Below the pieces are notes generated by a model. That model was given only the letters and a program-made list of their open reading frames with translations, made no database searches and had not been told where the DNA came from. From contig NZ_JAQTHU010000001.1 in the NCBI RefSeq assembly GCF_029433255.1, positions 744,001 through 808,000 of the forward strand: 64,000 nucleotides of DNA, read 5' to 3'. Of the stretch, positions 1 to 8,259 are shown piece after piece; the stretch's first letter is position 1, and every line of letters begins with the position of its first letter. A program made the position numbers and the translations under genes. Origin of the DNA: Lactobacillus sp. ESL0791. Lineage in GTDB: Bacteria > Bacillota > Bacilli > Lactobacillales > Lactobacillaceae.

Positions 1-705
1 GGCTATACGGGGGTGCCAGTAATTAAAGACATTAATTTAGAAATAAAGCCTGGTGAGGCATTGGGCCTGATTGGCCTCAATGGTGCCGGAAAGTCGACAA
101 CAATCAAGCATTTGCTGGGCTTATTACGGCCGCAAAAAGGGACAATTACCTTAAATGAGGTTAATTTAACGGCGCAGCCGACTGCGTTTAAAAGGCAGGT
201 AGCGTATATTCCAGAGATGCCGGTTTTGTACCCGGAATTAACTTTGAAAGAGCATCTGCAGTTGACAATGATGAGCTACGGACTAAAAGAGACCGAAGCC
301 TGGCCGCGTGCGCAAAAATTGCTGACAGATTTTCGCTTGGCTGACAAGTTGGACTGGCTACCAATTCACTTTTCTAAAGGGATGCAGCAAAAGGTAATGA
401 TTGTTGCCGCTTTTTTGGCAGACACCGCTTTGCTGGTAATTGATGAACCTTTTACTGGACTTGATCCGTTAGCGGTGGCCAAGCTTCTGGCGCTGATTAA
501 GCAGGCAATTTCCTCTGGGAAAATGGTTTTGATGACCACGCATGTTTTAGCGGATGCCCAGCAAGCAATTTCCAACTATGCGGTGCTTAACAACGGAACA
601 ATTGAGATGATTGGCAGTTTAACTGAGATTCGCCAGCATTACGGCTTGAAGCCGGATGATTCTTTCGATCGGCTTTATCAAGTTTTAAATCAGGAGCAGG
701 CTTAA
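1..705 (+). CDS. ecsA: ABC transporter ATP-binding protein EcsA (5' truncated by window)
   Basis: ATPase subunit of the Ecs ABC transporter; in Bacillus, Ecs affects secretion, regulated proteolysis and competence. The frame is open from base 1: the residues before the first possible start (GTG at 13) read GYTG, matching the GGYT segment near the family N-terminus, so the true start lies left of the window. Visible motifs, numbered from the GTG, are Walker A GLNGAGKST at 21-29, a variant signature FSKGMQQK typical of EcsA, and Walker B followed by DEPFTGLD. The stop overlaps the ecsB start by one base (TAATG), indicating translational coupling. Family assignment is firm; the transported substrate is unknown. 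Confidence 0.93.
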   Translation, partial: GYTGVPVIKDINLEIKPGEALGLIGLNGAGKSTTIKHLLGLLRPQKGTITLNEVNLTAQPTAFKRQVAYIPEMPVLYPELTLKEHLQLTMMSYGLKETEAWPRAQKLLTDFRLADKLDWLPIHFSKGMQQKVMIVAAFLADTALLVIDEPFTGLDPLAVAKLLALIKQAISSGKMVLMTTHVLADAQQAISNYAVLNNGTIEMIGSLTEIRQHYGLKPDDSFDRLYQVLNQEQA

Positions 706-1898
706 TGGCAGAATTAGCAAAAAAACGGCTGGTAGAAAACTTTAAGCAGTCGCTCAAGTATTTGCTGCTGGTTTTCAATGACTTTTTCATTTTGGCTCTG
801 ATCTTTCTGTTTGGAGCATTAATGTTTTGGTATGCACAGGCAATGAAAGAAATTCCCGCAAATCTTTGGTTTTACAAGTTACTGGTGGGGCTGTTCTTGG
901 CGGTACCATTATTAATTGGCAAGCTGGTTACTTTACTGAAAAAAGCAGACGCGCAGTTTCTATTTACGCAAGATAGACAAATGAAGGCCTATTTGCGGCC
1001 GCTGCTTCTTTACAGTATGATTGTGCCCAGTCTTATTTTATTGCTTCTAGCGGGAATTTTATTCCCGTTTGCAGCAATCAAGGCCGGCATCAAACCATTG
1101 TATTATTTGCTGGCGGTCTTACTTGTTTTGGTCTGCAAATTTATCCAGCTTGAGATTAGCAAACATAATCTGTTTTTCAGCCAGAGGCTACCATTTTGGC
1201 TGTTTAATATTGTTAGTGTGCTTTTTTTACTTGCAGGTTTGTATTATCCTTTGGCCTTAATTCTTGGCCTTATTTTGGTTATGCTGGCAGGCGTCTTGGT
1301 GGTTAAGCAAACCGGCGGTCTATTTAACTGGCGCTTTGCAATTAAGGCGGAAGAAGCACGGAAAAATCAGGTTTACTCGCTATTTAGCATGTTTACCGAT
1401 GTTAAGGAGCGCCGCGTTACGATTAAGCGGCGGAAATATTTGGATTGGCTGTTGCCGCGCAGTTTGGCTAAGGAAAATCCCAATAAATTTTTATATCGCA
1501 GGTCGCTTTTGCGTAATCCGGAATATTTAAACCTACTGGTGCGGATGACGGTCTTTGCAGTTCTAATTTCGTGGCTGGTGCAAAATTGGGCCTGGGCGCT
1601 GGGATTGTCATGCCTGGTAATTTTTCTAACAGTTTACCAGTTGCTGCCGTTAACAGGTGAATTTGACCAAAACATCATGTATCGGGTTTATCCGATTGAG
1701 CGAGCAAACCGTGGCCGGGCAATGGCGCAGGTGGTTAGTGAAGCAATTTTGCTTGAATGGGGGATAATTGCTATTTCCTGGAAAATTGTTTTACCTGTTG
1801 GTGTTTTTCGTTTCTCAGCAATTTTGCTGCTATTAGTCTTTGCAGCTTTAGTGACACTGGGATATTTACCTTATAAAATTAAGGAAGGGGAGAAGTAG
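705..1898 (+). CDS. ecsB: ABC transporter permease EcsB
   Basis: Membrane partner of EcsA. The 397-residue protein has a basic N-terminus, hydrophobic segments near residues 25-45, 60-80, 100-125 and 130-150, a further pair near 170-195, a charged cytoplasmic stretch (about 210-285) and more membrane segments in the C-terminal third, as in EcsB proteins of about 400 residues. It overlaps the ecsA stop by one base, and trmB begins directly after its TAG stop, so the three are probably co-transcribed. No regulator is adjacent. Identification rests on the EcsA partner and topology rather than on a catalytic motif. Confidence 0.88.
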   Translation: MAELAKKRLVENFKQSLKYLLLVFNDFFILALIFLFGALMFWYAQAMKEIPANLWFYKLLVGLFLAVPLLIGKLVTLLKKADAQFLFTQDRQMKAYLRPLLLYSMIVPSLILLLLAGILFPFAAIKAGIKPLYYLLAVLLVLVCKFIQLEISKHNLFFSQRLPFWLFNIVSVLFLLAGLYYPLALILGLILVMLAGVLVVKQTGGLFNWRFAIKAEEARKNQVYSLFSMFTDVKERRVTIKRRKYLDWLLPRSLAKENPNKFLYRRSLLRNPEYLNLLVRMTVFAVLISWLVQNWAWALGLSCLVIFLTVYQLLPLTGEFDQNIMYRVYPIERANRGRAMAQVVSEAILLEWGIIAISWKIVLPVGVFRFSAILLLLVFAALVTLGYLPYKIKEGEK

Positions 1899-2558
1899 AT
1901 GAGATTACGCAACAAGCCTTGGGCTGTTGATTTAGTTCATGAGCATCCAGAAAGTGTGCTGGATTGGCCGGATCCGGAAAAGAGGATCGATTGGGCCAGT
2001 CGTTTTTCTCACCCTGATCAACTGCTTGAAATTGAGGTTGGTTCGGGTAAGGGACAATTTATTACGACCTTGGCGCAGGAATATCCGGAGAAAAATTTTG
2101 TCGCGCTTGAACTGCAAATAACTGCGGCGGGGATGATCTTACGAACAAAATTAGCGAATCACTTGGATAATTTACAGATTTTATGTGCAGATGCTGCAGA
2201 GATTGCTTCTTTCTTTCCTCCCGCTTCAGCTGAAAAAATTTATCTGAATTTTAGTGACCCATGGCCGAAAACGCGTCATGAAAAACGACGTTTAACTTAC
2301 AGGTCATTTTTATGTCAATATCAAAAAGTACTGACTGACAAGGGGCAAATTGAGTTTAAAACCGATAATGCGGGCTTGTTTGCCTATTCTCTTCTCAGTA
2401 TGAACAATTTTGGCATGAAGTTTAACTTTGTCTCAGTCGATCTGCATCATGAAAAACCGGAGATTTTAGCACAAAATATTGAAACCGAGTATGAACATAA
2501 ATTTGCGGCTAAAGGTAACCCGATTTATGCCCTGCATGCAAAATTTGAAACAAAATGA
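1899..2558 (+). CDS. trmB: tRNA (guanine-N7-)-methyltransferase TrmB
   Basis: SAM-dependent enzyme that makes m7G46 in the variable loop of tRNA. The 219-residue protein has the full family length. The SAM-binding turn EVGSGKGQF lies near residue 46, and the diagnostic NFSDPWPKTRHEKRR block follows near residue 115, including the Asp and Pro-Trp-Pro of the TrmB active site. It starts immediately after the ecsB stop, and the SD-like GGAAGGGGAG sits inside the end of ecsB. The ecsAB-trmB order is common in Firmicutes. No oddity is seen. Confidence 0.95.
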   Translation: MRLRNKPWAVDLVHEHPESVLDWPDPEKRIDWASRFSHPDQLLEIEVGSGKGQFITTLAQEYPEKNFVALELQITAAGMILRTKLANHLDNLQILCADAAEIASFFPPASAEKIYLNFSDPWPKTRHEKRRLTYRSFLCQYQKVLTDKGQIEFKTDNAGLFAYSLLSMNNFGMKFNFVSVDLHHEKPEILAQNIETEYEHKFAAKGNPIYALHAKFETK

Positions 2559-2559
2559 T

Positions 2560-2587
2560 TTGAATAACGTCGGTTTAAAATTATAAT
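2560..2587 (+). promoter_or_regulatory. Promoter for thioredoxin-ytpR
   Basis: TTGAAT (2560-2565) and TATAAT (2582-2587) are separated by 16 bases in the gap between trmB and the thioredoxin gene. This is a good sigma-A type promoter about 30 bases upstream of the ATG at 2618. It was read from sequence only. Confidence 0.6.
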
Positions 2588-2617
2588 ATTTGTATACTTG
2601 ATTAGCGAGGTAACAAA

Positions 2618-2938
2618 ATGGAACAAATTAAAAAATTAGATCAAAATAAGTTGACAGAAATTACTAAATCGGGTCGGGTTGTGCTGGAATTTTCTGCTGA
2701 CTGGTGCCCAGACTGCCGTTTTTTGGCTCCGTTTATGCCGGAAATTGAAGCAGATTTTTCTGACAGCAAGTTTTATCAGATTGACCGTGATGGTGCCGTT
2801 GATGTGGCTAAAGAATTGAATATTATGGGAATTCCTTCATTTGTTGTCTACCAAGATGGGCAAGAAATTGGTAGACTAGTCAATAAGGATCGCAAAACTA
2901 AACAAGAAGTTGAAGACTTTTTGCGGTCGCTAGACTAA
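2618..2938 (+). CDS. ytpP: Thioredoxin-like protein (YtpP type)
   Basis: A small cytoplasmic thioredoxin-fold protein of 106 residues. The redox motif is WCPDC with cysteines at 30 and 33, and the cis-proline loop GIPS follows at the normal distance. The CPDC active site differs from the CGPC of housekeeping TrxA and is typical of YtpP-like thioredoxins, for which bacillithiol- or coenzyme A-related reductase roles have been proposed. It has its own promoter (2560-2587) and a GAGG ribosome binding site. It precedes ytpR by 21 bases, the same order as ytpP-ytpR in Bacillus. The natural disulfide substrate is unknown. Confidence 0.9.
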   Translation: MEQIKKLDQNKLTEITKSGRVVLEFSADWCPDCRFLAPFMPEIEADFSDSKFYQIDRDGAVDVAKELNIMGIPSFVVYQDGQEIGRLVNKDRKTKQEVEDFLRSLD

Positions 2939-2959
2939 GTGATAGAAGGGAATTTTTAA

Positions 2960-3604
2960 ATGATTACGAGCATTAATAAGCGCAGTTATCCCAATACGTT
3001 AATCGTTATTTTGGCACAAGATAACGGTAAGAGTGAATTTGAAGAAAAAGATGATGTCACCAGAATTACGGATGAAGAAGGTAATTTAATTGGTTTTAAC
3101 TTTTTCAATGTTGAACAGTTAATTGACTATGATAAATTGCCCGATGGACAGGTTAGGCTGACTGATAAGGAGCTGGCAGCGCTGAATGACAAGATAGCTG
3201 CTGCAGGTTTTAATGATAAATTGGCTTATGGCAGGCCGACTTTGGTATACGGTTATGTTAAAACATGCGACCCGCATCCGGATTCTGATCACCTTCATGT
3301 AACAACAGTTGATGTTGGTAATGAAGAACACCAAATTGTGTGCGGTGCACCGAATATTGCTCAGGGGCAAAAAGTGGTTGTCGCATTGCCGGGAACACTG
3401 ATGCCGAACGGCCAGCAAATTTGGCCAGGCAGTTTGCGCGGTGTCGATTCATATGGGATGATCTGTTCAGCACGTGAGCTTGGTTTAAAGCATGCCCCGC
3501 AAAAACGCGGCATCATGGTTGTGCCGGATAATTTTGCAACCGGCGGCGAGTTTGAGCCGACTAAGTGTGATGAGCTGTTAGCTAGTGGGGACATTACCTT
3601 ATAG
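2960..3604 (+). CDS. ytpR: YtpR family tRNA-binding domain protein
   Basis: A 214-residue protein with an N-terminal DUF4479-like region (about 1-90) and a C-terminal EMAP/tRNA-binding OB fold (about 95-200), as found at the N-terminus of the phenylalanyl-tRNA synthetase beta chain. Supporting features are the HPDSDHLHV segment, the QIVCGAPN motif and the SYGMICSARELG block. It sits 21 bases after the thioredoxin gene with a GAAGGGA ribosome binding site and is followed by a terminator. The family binds RNA, but no cellular role is established. Confidence 0.9.
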   Translation: MITSINKRSYPNTLIVILAQDNGKSEFEEKDDVTRITDEEGNLIGFNFFNVEQLIDYDKLPDGQVRLTDKELAALNDKIAAAGFNDKLAYGRPTLVYGYVKTCDPHPDSDHLHVTTVDVGNEEHQIVCGAPNIAQGQKVVVALPGTLMPNGQQIWPGSLRGVDSYGMICSARELGLKHAPQKRGIMVVPDNFATGGEFEPTKCDELLASGDITL

Positions 3605-3608
3605 AAAA

Positions 3609-3645
3609 AATAAAGGTATTAGTAAAATAGTACCTTTATTTTTTT
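3609..3645 (+). terminator. Rho-independent terminator after ytpR
   Basis: The 10-bp perfect stem AATAAAGGTA / TACCTTTATT (3609-3618 with 3631-3640) is followed by a T run. Confidence 0.85.
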
Positions 3646-3666
3646 GAAGATAATTCGGAGATAAAA

Positions 3667-4809
3667 ATGACAAAAATTAAAGTAATGACCGTTTTTGGCA
3701 CGCGGCCAGAAGCAATTAAAATGGCCCCGCTTGTTCTTAAATTAAAGGCGGATGATCGGTTTGATGAGGTAACGGTTGTCAGTGCGCAGCACCGGGAAAT
3801 GCTGGATCAGGTGCTGGAAATTTTTAAAATTAAGCCGGACTATGATTTTAATATCATGCGGCAAAAGCAAACTTTGGAAGAAATTACCAGCAAGGTCATG
3901 TTAGATCTGGCCCAGGTAATTCATCAGGAACAGCCGGATCTTGTTTTGGTTCATGGTGATACTACAACCAGTTTTGCGGCTAGCCTTGCGGCTTTTTACG
4001 AACAGAAGACTTTAGGGCACGTTGAAGCGGGTCTAAGGACTTGGAATAAGTATTCGCCGTTTCCCGAAGAGATGAACCGTCAGATGACAGATGACTTGTC
4101 TGACTTGTACTTTGCGCCGACCAAGCTCAGCAAGGAAAATCTGCTTAAGGAAAATCATTCAGGCAAAAATATTTTCGTTACCGGCAATACGGCAATTGAT
4201 GCGCTCCAGCAAACGGTGCAAGAGGATTACCACCACCAAGTCTTGGATGAGATTAGCCCGGGTAATCGGGTAATTCTGGTGACCATGCACCGCCGAGAAA
4301 ATCAGGGTGAGCCGATGAAGCGGGTCTTTAAGGTAATGAAAGAAGTGGTTGACAGCCACGAGGATGTTGAGATTATTTATCCGGTTCATTTGTCGCCAGC
4401 TGTGCAGAAAACGGCACACGAAATTTTGGATGATGATCCGCGAATTCATCTGATTTCGCCGCTTGACGTGGTTGATTTCCATAATCTTGCTAAACGCAGC
4501 TATTTTATTATGACCGATTCCGGTGGGGTGCAGGAAGAGGCGCCATCGCTAGGAAAGCCGGTGCTAGTTTTGCGGGATACGACGGAGCGGCCTGAAGGAG
4601 TTGCAGCCGGAACGCTCAAATTAGTTGGCACACAGACTGCAGCTGTTAAACAGGCAATGCTGGAATTACTGGAAAATAAGGAAGTGTATCAGGCAATGGC
4701 TGATGCGAAAAATCCATACGGCGACGGCAAGGCCAGCGACCGGATTATAAATGCGATTGCTTATTATTTTTCTGATAAAAAAGGTGCAAAGCCGCGAGAT
4801 TTTGCGTAA
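3667..4809 (+). CDS. mnaA: UDP-N-acetylglucosamine 2-epimerase (non-hydrolysing)
   Basis: Interconverts UDP-GlcNAc and UDP-ManNAc in the cytoplasm, supplying ManNAc for wall teichoic acid linkage units or other surface polymers. The 380-residue length is normal. Motifs in order are GTRPEAIKMAP at 11-21, HGDTTTSFA, HVEAGLRT, FPEEMNRQ, HRREN, and the nucleotide-binding TDSGGVQEEAP with DTTERPEG. The other committed enzyme of that pathway, TagO, is at 51919. The stop falls directly before a remnant of hicA, so the 3' flank of this gene is a rearrangement boundary. Confidence 0.95.
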   Translation: MTKIKVMTVFGTRPEAIKMAPLVLKLKADDRFDEVTVVSAQHREMLDQVLEIFKIKPDYDFNIMRQKQTLEEITSKVMLDLAQVIHQEQPDLVLVHGDTTTSFAASLAAFYEQKTLGHVEAGLRTWNKYSPFPEEMNRQMTDDLSDLYFAPTKLSKENLLKENHSGKNIFVTGNTAIDALQQTVQEDYHHQVLDEISPGNRVILVTMHRRENQGEPMKRVFKVMKEVVDSHEDVEIIYPVHLSPAVQKTAHEILDDDPRIHLISPLDVVDFHNLAKRSYFIMTDSGGVQEEAPSLGKPVLVLRDTTERPEGVAAGTLKLVGTQTAAVKQAMLELLENKEVYQAMADAKNPYGDGKASDRIINAIAYYFSDKKGAKPRDFA

Positions 4810-4811
4810 TT

Positions 4812-4865
4812 AATCTTGGAAAAGGAATGGAACAGCAGATACTAAAGGAAGCAGGTTTAAAATAA
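4812..4865 (+). pseudogene. HicA toxin remnant (C-terminal stub)
   Basis: The frame ending at TAA 4863-4865 reads NLGKGMEQQILKEAGLK. This resembles the C-terminal end of HicA mRNA-interferase toxins, where a GKG-x-EQ/ILK-x-AGL tail is common. The TAA overlaps the hicB ATG by one base (TAATG), as in intact hicAB operons. Everything upstream of this tail, including the double-stranded-RNA-binding-like core with the catalytic His, is missing and replaced by the end of mnaA, whose stop is at 4807-4809. An ATG at 4827 could still give a 12-residue peptide, but its only SD-like bases are too close. Homology rests on a short stretch plus context. Confidence 0.6.
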
Positions 4866-5260
4866 TGAAAGACTTAGAATTATTAACTTACCCAATTATT
4901 TTACGTCCTGAGGAAAAAGGAATGTATCTGGTCAATATTCCTGATATCGGCAATGAAGATGGTCTTTGGACAGAAGGTACAGATTTAGCTAACGCAATTT
5001 TTATGGCTAGTGATGCGATTGGCTGTGTTTTGTATGATGCGGTGGATTATCCTAAGTCTTCCAAGCTTGAAGATATTAAAACAGTTAAAAATGAAATAAA
5101 AACTGTCGTTTCTGTCAATATGAGAGAATACCGACATCGTAATTCAAAAAAAATTCGTAAAGAAGTTTTGGTACCAGATTATTTGGTGGACTTGGGTAAG
5201 AAAAAACAGCTTGATCTGTCTCAGGTGCTAACCGATGCGCTTGAAGCTAAGCTGGAATAA
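4865..5260 (+). CDS. hicB: HicB family antitoxin (orphan)
   Basis: A 131-residue HicB-like protein: an N-terminal degraded RNase H-like fold (about 1-60, with YPIILRPEEKGMYLVNIPDI) and a C-terminal ribbon-helix-helix-like segment (about 97-130, VLVPDYLVDLGKKKQ onward) of the kind that binds the operon's own promoter. The HicA partner expected directly upstream is only a stub. The antitoxin is full length with no internal stop, so it may be kept as a regulator or to neutralise another HicA. A convergent terminator follows. Confidence 0.85.
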   Translation: MKDLELLTYPIILRPEEKGMYLVNIPDIGNEDGLWTEGTDLANAIFMASDAIGCVLYDAVDYPKSSKLEDIKTVKNEIKTVVSVNMREYRHRNSKKIRKEVLVPDYLVDLGKKKQLDLSQVLTDALEAKLE

Positions 5261-5300
5261 AGTTTCAATATCGTCAGCTTGAAAAGATAATTTAACCAAA

Positions 5301-5341
5301 ATAAAACTCCGTAATTAGTTTGCTCAATCACGGAGTTTTAT
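5301..5341. terminator. Bidirectional terminator between hicB and gtrA-like gene
   Basis: The inverted repeat ATAAAACTCCGT (5301-5312) / ACGGAGTTTTAT (5330-5341) has A-runs and T-runs on both sides and lies between convergent genes, so it can serve both strands. Confidence 0.85.
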
Positions 5342-5353
5342 TATGTAGAATTT

Positions 5354-5866
5354 TTATCTGCTATGCCGTTTTTCTTGAATTTTTCTTTTAGCCCGCTCAA
5401 CCATCGTGGTTTCCTGAGCCTGAAAAACTGATCTTGTCGTTAAATAGTTGAAAATCCCCACCAGAACCTGATCGACAATTTTCACAAGCAGTGCGTTCAA
5501 GTGCAGCCAGGATAGCCCAACTAGCATGATCAATGTATCGGGAATTAAACTAATAATACGGTAGGCAAAGAAGACTACCAGCTTATGCCAAGTTGTATGT
5601 TCTTCGTCCACATTATTAATAAAAACAGCCTTCTGATTAAAGAAGAACGATGCCAAATTGGAAATAATGAACGCAATCGTGTTGGAAACAACCACAACAC
5701 TGTGCCACCACTGGTGCAGCATCATGAAAACGACAGTATTAATCAGGGCGGCAATGAAGCCAAAGACCATGTAGACAAACAAATTACGGTGCCGTCTAAT
5801 TAATTTTGCCCCCAAAGTGCGGATATTGGGGTCGCCTGAAGAAGTTCTGTTTCTTTCCTTAGTCAT
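5354..5866 (-). CDS. GtrA family membrane protein
   Basis: A 170-residue protein with a basic N-terminus and four hydrophobic segments (roughly residues 30-50, 57-77, 90-112, 120-140) in GtrA/PF04138 topology. The NLASFFFNQKAVF segment is the usual family landmark. GtrA proteins are thought to help move lipid-linked sugars across the membrane or to assist surface glycosylation. Its start overlaps the end of the flavodoxin gene by eight bases, so the two are co-translated. No glycosyltransferase is adjacent, so the substrate cannot be inferred. Confidence 0.85.
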   Translation of the reverse strand: MTKERNRTSSGDPNIRTLGAKLIRRHRNLFVYMVFGFIAALINTVVFMMLHQWWHSVVVVSNTIAFIISNLASFFFNQKAVFINNVDEEHTTWHKLVVFFAYRIISLIPDTLIMLVGLSWLHLNALLVKIVDQVLVGIFNYLTTRSVFQAQETTMVERAKRKIQEKRHSR

Positions 5867-6305
5867 TTAGTTTATCAGCCATTTCCTTTGCCGCCTGATC
5901 AATCTGGTCGATCGCGTCATCATCCGGTGCATTTTCAATTAGAACTGCCTTAGTAACTTCTTGAGCACCGAGTTGCTTGAACATCTTTTCAAAATCAAGC
6001 ACATTTTCACAAAAATGTTCACCATAACTTTTATCACCACTACCCATTACTGCAAAAAACTTGCCAGTAAGGTCAAGTTCTTGAAGCTGGTCATAAAAGT
6101 CAGCAACATCATCGGTCATTTTGCCCTCGCCGTAGGTATAGGTGATAAAAATACATAAATCAGTTGTCAAATAGTCACTAGCGTCGGTAAAACTAGCCTC
6201 ACTAGTTTCCACCTCGAATCCATAATCTTGTAAATCTTCCTCAAGAATTTCCGCCATGTCTGCATCGTTTCCGGTCATACTAGCATAAACAATTCTAGCT
6301 TTCAT
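5859..6305 (-). CDS. Flavodoxin
   Basis: A 148-residue FMN-binding electron carrier. The phosphate-binding loop YASMTGND lies near residues 6-13 of MKARIVYASM, and the isoalloxazine-contact segments TYTYGEGKM and MGSGDKSYGEHFC follow at the usual spacing. The start is set at 6305 because a longer in-frame start would lie on top of the promoter -10 (TATAAT motifs around 6340-6355 on the minus strand). The -10 elements for this gene and for map are divergent and close together. The electron donor and acceptor are not in the window, except possibly trxB at the right edge. Confidence 0.9.
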   Translation of the reverse strand: MKARIVYASMTGNDADMAEILEEDLQDYGFEVETSEASFTDASDYLTTDLCIFITYTYGEGKMTDDVADFYDQLQELDLTGKFFAVMGSGDKSYGEHFCENVLDFEKMFKQLGAQEVTKAVLIENAPDDDAIDQIDQAAKEMADKLND

Positions 6306-6441
6306 TGATGTTTCATACCCTTCATATATATTATCCATTATAAACATTATACATAAATTATGTGATTTTTCGATTTGCTTTAGCAAACTTTTAAAAAACG
6401 ATATAATGGAAACAAGTATATTGATTAAGGGGAGAGTTATT

Positions 6442-7269
6442 TTGATTACAATAAAATCTATTCGTGAACTTAAAGGGATGCAGGCTTCAGGCAGGCTGCT
6501 AGCTTCAATGTTTGAAGGTCTGCGTGAAGTAATTAAGCCGGGGATTACAACCTGGAAAATTGAAGAGTTTTGTCAAGAATTTGTTAAGAACCGGGGCGGT
6601 CGGCTGTCGGAACAAGGCTTTGAGGGCTACCAGTATGGCACCTGCATTTCTGTTAATGACCAAATTGCTCACGCCACACCCAGAAAGGATTTTGTCCTGA
6701 AAGAGGGCGACCTGGTTAAAGTCGATGTCACTTGTAATTTAGATGGTTTTGAAACGGATTCCTGTACGACTTATCCAGTAGGCAAGATCTCTAAAGAAGA
6801 TCAGGATTTGATGGACGTTACCAAGAAGGCGATGTACCTTGGAATTGACCAGGCGATTTTAGGAAACCGCGTTGGCGATATTGGTGCAGTAATTCAAAAT
6901 TTTGTTGAAGAAGAGCACCATTACGGTGATGTGCGCGAACTTGTCGGACACGGCATCCAGCCAAGTATCCACGAAGACCCTGAGGTGCCTCATTGGGGTA
7001 AGGCCGGTCATGGAATTAGGCTGCGTGAAGGCATGACCATCACCTGTGAGCCAATGGTTGAAGCCGGTGGCGATTGGCGGATCGTCCAAAAGTCGGTTGC
7101 CGATCCCAAAGATGACTGGGTTTATTACGCAACGCCGGACGGTTCAAAATCGGCGCAATTTGAACACACTTTTGCCATTACTAAGGATGGTCCCAAGATT
7201 TTAACACTGCAGAAACCTTACGACGGCTATGAAAAATATTTGCCGCATTTTGACGAGATGGATGATTAG
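6442..7269 (+). CDS. map: Methionine aminopeptidase type I
   Basis: Removes N-terminal methionine from new proteins. The metal ligands are all visible: the Asp pair in VDVTCNLDGFETDS, His in GHGIQPSIHEDPEVPH, Glu in TCEPMVEAG and Glu in QFEHTFAIT. The start is TTG 6442 (MITIKSIREL), giving 275 residues, with AAGGGGAG 7 bases upstream. An in-frame ATG at 6406 is rejected because it overlaps the promoter -10 TATAAT (6402-6407). yihY follows 8 bases later. This is a complete, ordinary enzyme with the lactobacillar C-terminal extension. Confidence 0.94.
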   Translation: MITIKSIRELKGMQASGRLLASMFEGLREVIKPGITTWKIEEFCQEFVKNRGGRLSEQGFEGYQYGTCISVNDQIAHATPRKDFVLKEGDLVKVDVTCNLDGFETDSCTTYPVGKISKEDQDLMDVTKKAMYLGIDQAILGNRVGDIGAVIQNFVEEEHHYGDVRELVGHGIQPSIHEDPEVPHWGKAGHGIRLREGMTITCEPMVEAGGDWRIVQKSVADPKDDWVYYATPDGSKSAQFEHTFAITKDGPKILTLQKPYDGYEKYLPHFDEMDD

Positions 7270-7277
7270 GTAAAAGA

Positions 7278-8195
7278 ATGCAAGCAACTAGGGCGGCAAT
7301 TAATCGGCGGATTGGCCAATTTTATAAATTAGTATCACGCAAATTTGGTCAGGGCGAAGTAATCGCGAGCTCGATTGTGATTGCCTATTATATTTTGTTC
7401 TCGATTTTTCCGATTATCATTATTATCGGGAACGTTTTGCCGCTGTTTCACATTGATACGGGGCCGATAGCAAGTTATGTGAATCTGATTTTTCCCGACC
7501 GGATTGCCAAGTTTATCATGCCGATTGTTAATTCACTCCTTAAGAGTAACTCAACGGGTTATATTTCGTTTGGTATTGTGGTCGCCCTCTGGTCGTTTTC
7601 GTCGCTTGTAAATGCCATCAGAATCGGGATGAACCGGATATATGGGGTTCACGCGATTGAACTAAAACAAAAATTGCTGGTAACAGTGTGGACGCGCTCG
7701 ATCACAATTTTACTGACGACATTAATGATTTTACTTTTTACTTTGTTGGGTGTGGTTTTCTTATTTGGCCAACAAGTTCTGGATTTTCTTCAGCCGATTT
7801 TTTCGTTTTCGGTTGATGAAGTGAAAAAAATCTTTAATTACCGTTATCCTGTTGTCATCATCATTTTGATTATTGCGGTCTATTATTTGAATTATGTTTT
7901 GCCCAATATCAAATTGAAAAAACGAATTATCTGGCCGGGGGTTGTTACAACAGTAATTGGCTGGCTGCTGTTATCTTATCTTTTTAGTTTTTACCTGCAC
8001 CATTTTCACATTAGCTGGGAAAATTACGGCATTATCGGCACTTTTATTATTTTTATGCTCTGGCTTAATATTTCTTCGGTCCTTTTGCTGGTTGGCTGCT
8101 GCGTCAATTCGGCATTGGTGGAAATGAAGTATGGTAAAGTTCAGTATTCAGCGGGGAAATTGGCTGAGTATTTTCGCCAAAAACGCCGTCATTAG
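7278..8195 (+). CDS. yihY: YihY/BrkB family inner membrane protein
   Basis: A 305-residue integral membrane protein with about six hydrophobic segments (near residues 35-55, 93-115, 138-165, 180-210, 220-240, 248-275), typical of YihY/virulence factor BrkB proteins (PF03631). Supporting features are the early YYILFSIFP segment and the ALWSFSSLVNAIRIGMNRIYG block. The family was once annotated as RNase BN, but that activity belongs to another gene, and the real function is unknown. It lies 8 bases after map and probably shares its transcript. Confidence 0.88.
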   Translation: MQATRAAINRRIGQFYKLVSRKFGQGEVIASSIVIAYYILFSIFPIIIIIGNVLPLFHIDTGPIASYVNLIFPDRIAKFIMPIVNSLLKSNSTGYISFGIVVALWSFSSLVNAIRIGMNRIYGVHAIELKQKLLVTVWTRSITILLTTLMILLFTLLGVVFLFGQQVLDFLQPIFSFSVDEVKKIFNYRYPVVIIILIIAVYYLNYVLPNIKLKKRIIWPGVVTTVIGWLLLSYLFSFYLHHFHISWENYGIIGTFIIFMLWLNISSVLLLVGCCVNSALVEMKYGKVQYSAGKLAEYFRQKRRH

Positions 8196-8259
8196 TTCTG
8201 GCAGATTGCGTTTAAATCTGGTATATTAGGAACAAGTTTTAAATAGAAAGCGTATTTAT

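Noticed and set aside
6406..6441. Longer map N-terminus starting at ATG 6406
   Set aside because: That ATG overlaps the promoter -10 TATAAT and lacks a ribosome binding site; the family N-terminus begins at TTG 6442.
7278..8195. YihY as ribonuclease BN
   Set aside because: The protein is a polytopic membrane protein with no nuclease motif; RNase BN activity belongs to a different gene family.
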